From positions 1 through 5,807 of the forward strand of contig JAGQIY010000266.1 in the NCBI GenBank assembly GCA_020430865.1: DNA of 5,807 nt, given 5' to 3'. The notes beneath the pieces were generated by a model. That model was not told where the DNA came from and made no database searches. It saw only the letters and a program-made list of their open reading frames with translations. The position numbers and the translations under genes were made by a program. This document shows positions 1 to 5,023 of this stretch, piece by piece. The stretch is from Myxococcales bacterium (GTDB taxonomy: Bacteria > Myxococcota > Polyangia > Polyangiales > Polyangiaceae). How positions within the stretch are numbered: the first letter of the stretch is position 1; each line of letters opens with the position of its first letter.

Positions 1-1
1 C

Positions 2-739
2 GAGGACGGGCTGGTGGTGAGCATGGCGCCCAACACCAGCTCCGATGATCCGAGCCCGGCGCACAGCGAGTGGGGCAAGCGCAAGAGCCTGCCCATCGAG
101 CTGCAGGCGCTGTGGACTCGAGGCGCCCGCGTGCTCGCCGGCCTTGCTGCGGACTATGGCGACAAGGAGCTCGAGCAGCGTGCGCTCTCCGTGCGGGCGC
201 GCGCCACCGAGCGCTTCAAGGAGCGCTTCTGGTGCGAGCACCAGCGCTACCCCTATGACTCCCTGTCCCTGGATCCGACCCAGGACGGCGACGACCGCAT
301 CCGCCCCCATGCGCTGCTGGCGCTCGCAGTCGACCCGGATCTGTTCGACGTTTGGCAGGCCAACTCGATCGTCGATCGCGTCACCGCCGAGCTGCTGACG
401 CCGCGCGGAATCCGCAGCCTCTCACCTGGCGCCGTCGACTACCTGGGGCAGTTCGACGGAAGCTTCGAGGAGCGGGAGGCGGCTTACCACCGCGGGGCGA
501 CCTGGACCTACTCGCTTGGCTTCTACGCCCGCGCCTTGCTGCGCCTGCGCCCCGACGATTTCGAGGTGCAGAGCGAGCTCCAGCGCATCGTGGAACAGGC
601 GCTGGAGGAGCCGCTGGCGCTCGGCCAGATCTCCCAGCTCGCCAATGGCGATCCGCCGCACCGCGCGACCGGCGCTCCGGCGCAGGCGGCGAGCGTCGCG
701 AGCCTGTTGTGGATTTTGTGTGCGGAGCTCGAGCTGTGA
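2..739 (+). CDS. Glycogen debranching enzyme-like protein, C-terminal part (5' end outside window)
   Basis: The frame is open at the left edge, so this is the C-terminal ~245 residues of a longer protein; the GTG at 14 is unlikely to be the true start. The visible part reads as an (alpha/alpha)6-barrel domain of the GDE_C / amylo-alpha-1,6-glucosidase family, which removes alpha-1,6 branch glucose from glycogen in the cytoplasm. Family-like blocks, in order, are PIELQALW (about 92-115), ERFWCEHQRYPYD (about 218-262), DDRIRPHALLALAV (about 290-331), LLTPRGIRSLSP (about 392-427), YHRGATWTYSLGFYARALL (about 485-541) and NGDPPHRATGAPAQAASVA (about 644-700). Two usual motifs look altered. The GSISEIFDGD stretch reads GQISQLANGD (623-652), putting Gln where Glu is expected, and a clear TWMDA motif upstream of IELQALW is missing. 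The fold assignment is fairly firm; hydrolytic activity is uncertain. Its stop overlaps the proposed start of the histidine kinase. Confidence 0.75.
   Translation, partial: EDGLVVSMAPNTSSDDPSPAHSEWGKRKSLPIELQALWTRGARVLAGLAADYGDKELEQRALSVRARATERFKERFWCEHQRYPYDSLSLDPTQDGDDRIRPHALLALAVDPDLFDVWQANSIVDRVTAELLTPRGIRSLSPGAVDYLGQFDGSFEEREAAYHRGATWTYSLGFYARALLRLRPDDFEVQSELQRIVEQALEEPLALGQISQLANGDPPHRATGAPAQAASVASLLWILCAELEL
724..727 (+). promoter_or_regulatory. Shine-Dalgarno GGAG that favours the GTG start of the kinase
   Basis: GGAG lies eight bases before the GTG at 736 and inside the last codons of the debranching-like gene. The in-frame ATGs at 769 and 772 have no comparable purine-rich site, only a C/G-rich run. 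This supports GTG 736 and a GTGA stop/start overlap, an arrangement typical of translational coupling. The bases 726-735 form a perfect 10-base palindrome (AGCTCGAGCT), which may be chance. Confidence 0.45.
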
Positions 740-1764
740 GCGAGCGGGCGCCGACCGCGCCATCGGGTATGATGTCTCGGGTGTCGACCCGGGACCTGAC
801 CGCCTTCGGCTATCGGCGCATCGTCATCTTGCTGGTGGCGTTGGTCGTCGTCCCGACGGTGCTGCTGCTGGCCGTTGGCGTGGTGCTGCTGGTCCTCGGC
901 GAGCTGTCGGACATCGTGATGGGGATCCTGGTGCTGGCGCTGAGCGGCGCAGCGACCACCGGTGTGATCCTGGTCTGGGTCTTCGTGCGTCGAGAAGCCA
1001 ACCTGTCCCAGCTGCAGAGCGACTTCGTGTCCAAGGTCAGCCACGAGCTCCGCACACCCCTGACATCGATTCGGCTCTTCACCGAGACTCTCGAGCTTCG
1101 CCGCGGGGATACGGCCACCGAGGATCGCTGTATCGACGGCCTGGCTCGGGAGAGCCAGCGCCTCCAAGAGCTGATCGATCGCCTGCTGGATTGGGGGCGC
1201 ATGGAGAGCGGGCGACGCGTCTATGTCATAGAACCCACGGACGTCGCCCGCGTGGTCGAAGGGGCCGTCGCCGCCTCGCAGTCGCTGGAGCTCGGCCCAG
1301 GCGGGAACCTCGAGCTCGACGTCGAGGACAACCTCCCGCGCATCGACGCCGACTCGGGGGCGCTCAGCGACGCCGTGTTGAATCTACTCACCAACGCGCT
1401 GAAGTACGGCGGAAGCCCAGCGCGTATCAAGGTGCGAGCGGCGCGCGAAGGCAACCGGGTGCGCATCAGCGTCAGCGACAACGGCGCGGGCATTCCGCTC
1501 ACGGAGCACAAGCGCATCTTTCAGAAGTTCTACCGTGTGGACGACCGATTGGCGCGAGAACGCGAGGGCTCCGGGCTCGGTCTGGCTATCGTGAAGCACG
1601 TGGTCGAGGCCCACCGAGGAAAGGTCGAGCTGGAGAGCAGCCCTGGCAAGGGCAGCACCTTCACGCTGGTACTGCCGATCTTCCAGAATTCTAAATCCCC
1701 GAGGAAATCAGAGAGGCCGGGGCCAGCCTCGCTCTCCGACTCCCCCGAGCCCGATTCCGAGTGA
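736..1764 (+). CDS. Membrane sensor histidine kinase without an obvious sensor domain
   Basis: From GTG 736 the product is 342 aa; from ATG 769 it would be 331 aa. Two membrane helices (about residues 29-54 and 60-84) are joined by only about five residues, so there is essentially no extracytoplasmic domain, and I see no HAMP or PAS. A HisKA dimerisation domain follows with SHELRTPL. H103 should be the autophosphorylated histidine, and the ExxT just after it (E104, T107) is the usual phosphatase motif. The HATPase_c domain shows the N box (LLTNALKYG, N220), G1 (DNGAGI, 248-253), an F box (FQKFYRV), G2 (GSGLGLAIV, from 278) and G3 (GKGSTF, from 304), so all catalytic boxes are intact. A Ser/Pro/Glu-rich tail of about 27 residues follows. 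The signal may be sensed within the membrane or through a partner protein. The cognate regulator begins four bases downstream. Confidence 0.93.
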   Translation: MSERAPTAPSGMMSRVSTRDLTAFGYRRIVILLVALVVVPTVLLLAVGVVLLVLGELSDIVMGILVLALSGAATTGVILVWVFVRREANLSQLQSDFVSKVSHELRTPLTSIRLFTETLELRRGDTATEDRCIDGLARESQRLQELIDRLLDWGRMESGRRVYVIEPTDVARVVEGAVAASQSLELGPGGNLELDVEDNLPRIDADSGALSDAVLNLLTNALKYGGSPARIKVRAAREGNRVRISVSDNGAGIPLTEHKRIFQKFYRVDDRLAREREGSGLGLAIVKHVVEAHRGKVELESSPGKGSTFTLVLPIFQNSKSPRKSERPGPASLSDSPEPDSE

Positions 1765-1768
1765 GCCC

Positions 1769-2464
1769 GTGGACGACCCCAAGCGCATTCTTGTCGTGGA
1801 AGACGACCCTAGCATCAGCATGGGGCTCTCGATGAACCTCGAAGCCGAGGGGTACACCGTCTCGTTGGCGGAGGACGGGGAGCAAGGGCTGCGTCAGGCA
1901 CGGGAGTTCAAACCCGACCTCGTGGTGCTGGACGTGATGCTCCCGAAGCTCAACGGCTTCGAGGTGCTGCGCACGCTGCGGGGCGAAGGCGTAGCAGTAC
2001 CGATCATCATGCTGTCTGCGCGCGGCGCCGAGATGGACAAGGTGATGGGGCTCGAACTGGGCGCCGAGGACTACATCACGAAGCCGTTCAGCCTCGCGGA
2101 ACTACTGGCCCGGGTGAAGGCCGTGTTGCGCCGCGACGCCATCGCGCGCGCGCGCGCGCGTCCAGTGATCCGCACGGCGAGCTTCGAGATCGACGAAGAC
2201 ACCCGAGAAGTGCGGCGAGAGGGCGAGTCGGTTGGTCTGACCGCGACCGAGTTCGACGTGCTCATGACCCTCGCCAGCGCCCGCGGACGCGTGCTGAGCC
2301 GAGAGCAGATCCTGGAAGCCGTCTGGGGCCCTGGCCACCACGGCACGCTGCGCACCATCGACAACTTCCTGCTTCAACTCAGGAATAAACTCGAACCCGA
2401 CCCATCTCGCCCCAGACACCTGGTCACGGTGCGCGGAGTCGGCTATCGCTTCGTGGCCGACTGA
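1769..2464 (+). CDS. OmpR/PhoB-family response regulator
   Basis: This 231-aa DNA-binding regulator is the presumed phosphorylation target of the adjacent kinase. The receiver domain (about 5-120) has the acidic pair D12/D13, the phosphoacceptor D55 in VVLDVMLPK, switch residues S83 and Y102, and K105 in the TKPF motif, so it should be phosphorylatable. The C-terminal winged helix (about 133-230) includes LTATEFDVLMTL, LSREQILEAVWG, the recognition helix RTIDNFLLQLRNKLE (195-209) and the closing VRGVGYRF wing. The start is GTG at 1769, four bases after the kinase stop, with a weak GAGTGAG purine stretch ahead, so translation is probably coupled to the kinase. Its DNA target cannot be read from the window. 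The interdomain linker contains an Ala-Arg repeat (126-131) made by a (CG)9 tract. No strong terminator follows. Confidence 0.96.
   Translation: MDDPKRILVVEDDPSISMGLSMNLEAEGYTVSLAEDGEQGLRQAREFKPDLVVLDVMLPKLNGFEVLRTLRGEGVAVPIIMLSARGAEMDKVMGLELGAEDYITKPFSLAELLARVKAVLRRDAIARARARPVIRTASFEIDEDTREVRREGESVGLTATEFDVLMTLASARGRVLSREQILEAVWGPGHHGTLRTIDNFLLQLRNKLEPDPSRPRHLVTVRGVGYRFVAD
2143..2160 (+). repeat. (CG)9 dinucleotide tract in the response-regulator linker
   Basis: Nine uninterrupted CG dinucleotides encode alternating Ala-Arg (residues 126-131) between the receiver and DNA-binding domains. Alternating CG is the classic Z-DNA-prone sequence and is also a slippage-prone simple repeat. Gain or loss of one unit would shift the frame and remove the DNA-binding domain. 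No functional consequence can be shown from one sequence. Confidence 0.9.
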
Positions 2465-2522
2465 CCAGCGGCGTGTGCTAGGGCTACGGCGTGCTGGCTC
2501 GCGGGGCGCACTGACCGCTCCG

Positions 2523-2543
2523 CCCGCGCTCCAAGGGCGCGGG
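2523..2543 (+). other. GC-rich hairpin between the two-component operon and the DUF3293 gene
   Basis: The arms 2523-2531 and 2535-2543 pair over nine positions (eight Watson-Crick, one G-T) around the loop CAA. It sits about 60 bases after the regulator stop and 36 bases before the next start. There is no T-run after it, so it is not a standard intrinsic terminator. It may be a weak terminator, a transcript-stabilising stem or an attenuator. The remainder of 2465-2579 shows no gene or convincing promoter. Confidence 0.35.
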
Positions 2544-2579
2544 TCTCCGCGCAGCGGCTACCCCAACAAGAGAGCATCC

Positions 2580-3047
2580 GTGGATCAAAACCTCCTCCGT
2601 TCCTACTTCGCGACCGTCTACGAGCTGCCCACCGAGTCCGGGCTGCTGCGCTCGTCGATGGACGGCGAAATCGTGCAGGACGTCGCGAGTCTCCCCGAGC
2701 TCTTGCAGCAGCAATTCGCGGTCCTCACCGCCTACAACCCGCGCTCCATGCTGTTGCCCCGGAGGGTCAACGAGGGGCGCCACCAGGTGATGCGCGATCT
2801 GCTGATCCTCGGCTGCTACCGCGTCGAGCACTGCGTCGGCTACGACGAGGAGCCCGAGGGCGTCTGGCGTGAACCCGCGTGGCTGGTGCATGGCATCGAC
2901 CGCGACGAGGCAATCTACTTTGGGCGCACGTTCCGCCAGAACACCATCATCTACTGTCGCGAGTGCCGGCCCGAGCTGATCGTCACCGACCCGACCTGCG
3001 ACAGCGTGGGGCGTGCATACATGGGTAACTGGCGCGTTCGGAGCTAG
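2580..3047 (+). CDS. DUF3293 domain-containing protein
   Basis: This small soluble protein of 155 aa has no known function. I recognise the DUF3293 pattern: an N-terminal LRSYFATVYEL, then TAYNPRS (50-56), an N..R pair (N64, R67), a central GCYRVEHCVGYD (78-89), WREPAWLVHGI (96-106) and FGRTFRQNTIIYC (114-126). The start was placed at GTG 2580, where similarity to the family begins and an AAGAGAG purine stretch lies just upstream. The frame is open back to about 2475, but that extension is low-complexity Arg/Gly/Pro sequence and covers the hairpin region. There are four cysteines in the second half beyond C79: C85, C126, C129 and C140. C126-x2-C129 is a possible metal-binding pair, although two ligands alone would not be enough. 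No signal peptide or membrane segment is seen. It is probably transcribed independently of hflKC, 128 bases downstream. Confidence 0.75.
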   Translation: MDQNLLRSYFATVYELPTESGLLRSSMDGEIVQDVASLPELLQQQFAVLTAYNPRSMLLPRRVNEGRHQVMRDLLILGCYRVEHCVGYDEEPEGVWREPAWLVHGIDRDEAIYFGRTFRQNTIIYCRECRPELIVTDPTCDSVGRAYMGNWRVRS

Positions 3048-3132
3048 CAATCACCGCCAGCGAGCGCGCGCGATCGCGGCGACGAATCGACGCTCCCCCC
3101 CTGGTCGAACCGAGCCCGGAGACGACGACGGG

Positions 3133-3160
3133 TTGCAGCCAGCCTCCAGGTCATTAAGGG
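3133..3160 (+). promoter_or_regulatory. Possible weak promoter for the hflKC operon
   Basis: The 128-base gap 3048-3175 is the only sizeable space before hflK and should hold its promoter. The best sigma70-like match I see is TTGCAG (3133-3138), a 16-base spacer and TAAGGG (3155-3160). The -35 is fair and the -10 is poor. The gap also holds a palindrome CGCGATCGCG (3069-3078) and a C7 run (3095-3101). No terminator for the preceding gene is visible. Confidence 0.2.
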
Positions 3161-3175
3161 TACCTGTCGAGGAGC

Positions 3176-4174
3176 ATGCGAAGTCAGTTCGAAGACAATG
3201 GAATGGGGCCTGACGTCAGCGACGTGGTCGCTCGCGTGGGGGAGATGTTCCGCAAGAACCTGCGGAGAATCGGACCGCTGATCGTGATCGTGATCGTCGT
3301 GGTCGTCGCGCTCACCGGATTCTACAGCGTGGGGCCTGGCGAGGTCGGCGTGGTCAGGACGTTTGGCAAAGCCGACCCCAACCAGAAAGGACCCGGACTG
3401 CATTTCCGCATACCAATGGTCCAGCAGGTCGACATCGTGAACACGGAGAAGGTGCGGCACATCCAGGTCGGCTACCGCGACAAGGAGGTCCACAAGGAGG
3501 AGGCTCAGATGCTCACCGGCGACGAGAACATCGTCGATGCGCAGCTCCTCATCCAATACCGAGTGGTCAATCCAAGCGACTATCTGTTCCGACTCAAGGA
3601 CCCCGACGAGACGCTCCACGTCACGACAGAGGTTGCGTTGCGCAGTGTCGTCGGCACGATGACCATCGACGACGTGATCACGGAGGGCCGTTCGAAGCTC
3701 CAAGACGACACGCGCGCGCTGCTCCAGCGATTGATGAACGAGTACAAGAGCGGACTCGAGATCACCGACGTCAAGCTGCAGGATGCGTCCGCGCCCAACG
3801 AGGTGAAGGACGCCTTCAACGAGGTCGTACGCGCCCGGGAGAAGAAGGAGCAGCTGATCAACGAAGCCAACGGCTACAACGAGGACCAGCTGCCCAAGGC
3901 GCGCGGCAAGCAGCGAGAGATCGAGCGCGCCGCGGAGGCCTACAAGCAAGAGCGCGTGGTGCGCGCACGAGGCGACGTGGCGAAGTTCGTGTCCGTCTAC
4001 GAGGAGTACAAGAACGCGCGTGAGGTGACGCGAGAGCGGCTGTACCTCGAGGCCATGGAGCGCATCCTCACCGGCGTCGACCGCAAGGTGCTGATCGACG
4101 AGGACGTGAGCCGCGGCACCCTGCCCGTGTTGCCGCTGGGTGCAGGCGCGCTCGAGGGGGGGGCCAAGCAATGA
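3176..4174 (+). CDS. hflK: HflK, SPFH-family modulator of FtsH protease
   Basis: This 332-aa membrane protein of the SPFH/stomatin/prohibitin family pairs with HflC. In E. coli the two form a large periplasmic-side cage around FtsH and modulate its proteolysis. A cytoplasmic N-terminus of about 33 residues is followed by one membrane helix (about 34-53, rich in Ile/Val), then GPGEVGVVRTFGK, which is the usual entry into the SPFH domain. After the domain comes a charged coiled-coil region (about 215-290, with REKKEQLINEANGY) and YKNAREVTRERLYLEAMERIL, both typical of HflK. E. coli HflK is longer (about 419 aa), mainly because of its Gly-rich N-terminus. The start is uncertain: AGGAG (3170-3174) lies only one base before ATG 3176, closer than normal, and ATG 3203 (residue 10) is the alternative. 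The helix is encoded by three tandem GATCGT hexamers (3280-3297). The stop overlaps hflC by ATGA. Confidence 0.93.
   Translation: MRSQFEDNGMGPDVSDVVARVGEMFRKNLRRIGPLIVIVIVVVVALTGFYSVGPGEVGVVRTFGKADPNQKGPGLHFRIPMVQQVDIVNTEKVRHIQVGYRDKEVHKEEAQMLTGDENIVDAQLLIQYRVVNPSDYLFRLKDPDETLHVTTEVALRSVVGTMTIDDVITEGRSKLQDDTRALLQRLMNEYKSGLEITDVKLQDASAPNEVKDAFNEVVRAREKKEQLINEANGYNEDQLPKARGKQREIERAAEAYKQERVVRARGDVAKFVSVYEEYKNAREVTRERLYLEAMERILTGVDRKVLIDEDVSRGTLPVLPLGAGALEGGAKQ
4156..4163 (+). repeat. G8 homopolymer at the end of hflK, also the likely hflC ribosome site
   Basis: Eight consecutive G residues encode the end of Glu plus Gly-Gly in the last codons of hflK. Together with the preceding A they make a purine-rich AGGGGGGGG stretch whose last base is seven bases before the hflC ATG, so it can serve as Shine-Dalgarno sequence. 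A homopolymer of this length is prone to replication or transcription slippage. Confidence 0.7.
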
Positions 4175-5022
4175 AGCGCTTCATCCCCTGGCTCGTCCTC
4201 CTCGCGGTGCTGATCGGCGCCAGCTCGAGCGCCTTCGTGATCGACGAACGAGAGCTCGCGATCGTCACCCAGTTCGGTCAGCACAAGCGTAGCATCAACT
4301 CACCCGGTCTCTACTTCAAGCTGCCCTGGCAGGATGTTACCCGTATGGAAAGTCGCGTACTGAGCAGCGACTCCCCCGCTGGGCGCATGTTGACCAAGGA
4401 CAAAAAGTACCTGGTCGCCGACCCGGTCACGCGGTGGCAGATCGATGACCCGCTGATCTTCTTCAAGACGGTCGGCAACGAGAACCAGGCGCGCCAGCGC
4501 ATCGACGACATCGTGCTCTCGGAGCTGCGTCGAGAGCTGGCAACGGAGAACTTCGGCGACATCATCGGCAACGAGCGTGAGCCGTTGATGCAGAAGGTCG
4601 GCGACGCGGTGCGCACCCGAGTCAAGGAGTTCGGTGTGGACATCGTCGACGTCCGCATCAAGCGCGCAGACCTACCCCCGGAGGTCCAGAAGAGCGTCTT
4701 CGAGCGGATGAAGGCCGAGCGCGAGCGCGTCGCCAAGCGCTACCGCTCCGAGGGCTCCGAGGAGGCGCAGAAGATCCGTGCGGATACTGACAAGGAGAAG
4801 CGCATTCTGTTGGCCAAGGCCTACGAGACGGAGCAGAAGCTGAAGGGCGAAGGCGACGCCGAGAGCGCGAAGATCTACGCCGAGGCCTTCAACAGGGATC
4901 CGGAGTTCTACGCCTTCATGCGCAGCCTTCAGGCCTACGAGAGGACCTTGAGCAAGAAGGACACGCTCGTGCTCTCGACCAAGAGCGACCTCTTTCGCTA
5001 CCTGAAGGCTCCCAAGAAGTAG
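4171..5022 (+). CDS. hflC: HflC, SPFH-family partner of HflK
   Basis: The product is 283 aa and is the second subunit of the HflKC membrane complex that binds FtsH. One N-terminal membrane helix (about 4-22) leads into the SPFH domain: VIDERELAIVTQFG, PGLYFKLPW, then RWQIDDPLIFF. It continues with LRRELATENFGDIIGNERE and GVDIVDVRIKRADLP, which are strongly HflC-like. A charged coiled coil (about 185-240, rich in Lys/Glu/Arg) ends at the hallmark NRDPEFYAFMRSLQAYERTL (241-260), followed by the short tail TLVLSTKSDLFRYL. It is shorter than E. coli HflC (334 aa), and every core block is present. The ATG overlaps the hflK stop (ATGA) and is preceded by the G8 tract, so the two subunits are probably coupled in translation and made in similar amounts. 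The next reading frame starts one base after this stop. Confidence 0.96.
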   Translation: MKRFIPWLVLLAVLIGASSSAFVIDERELAIVTQFGQHKRSINSPGLYFKLPWQDVTRMESRVLSSDSPAGRMLTKDKKYLVADPVTRWQIDDPLIFFKTVGNENQARQRIDDIVLSELRRELATENFGDIIGNEREPLMQKVGDAVRTRVKEFGVDIVDVRIKRADLPPEVQKSVFERMKAERERVAKRYRSEGSEEAQKIRADTDKEKRILLAKAYETEQKLKGEGDAESAKIYAEAFNRDPEFYAFMRSLQAYERTLSKKDTLVLSTKSDLFRYLKAPKK

Positions 5023-5023
5023 C

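Noticed and set aside
352..735. Upstream extension of the kinase frame
   Set aside because: It overlaps the conserved debranching-like sequence in another frame and is low-complexity Arg/Gly/Pro; the kinase start is at 736 or 769.
1315..1326. 12-base palindrome CTCGACGTCGAG
   Set aside because: It lies within conserved kinase coding sequence and uses common codons; likely chance in GC-rich DNA.
516..1694. 392-codon + strand frame overlapping the kinase
   Set aside because: Arg/Ala/Ser/Pro-rich shadow with no domain; it is out of frame with the clearly recognised kinase and debranching-like gene.
2475..2579. N-terminal extension of the DUF3293 protein
   Set aside because: It has no family similarity, Arg/Gly/Pro-rich composition, and includes the hairpin; GTG 2580 fits the domain boundary.
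3069..3078. CGCGATCGCG palindrome before hflK as an operator or terminator
   Set aside because: Too short to form a stable hairpin, no T-run, and a single copy; it cannot be told from chance.
3280..3297. Three tandem GATCGT hexamers in hflK
   Set aside because: Explained by repeated Ile-Val codons of the membrane helix; no evidence of a regulatory repeat.
3044..4171. 375-codon open frame on the minus strand opposite hflK
   Set aside because: It mirrors nearly the whole hflK gene, is rich in Leu/Val/Asp/His as expected of an antisense shadow in high-GC DNA, and shows no family motif. HflK on the other strand is unmistakable.
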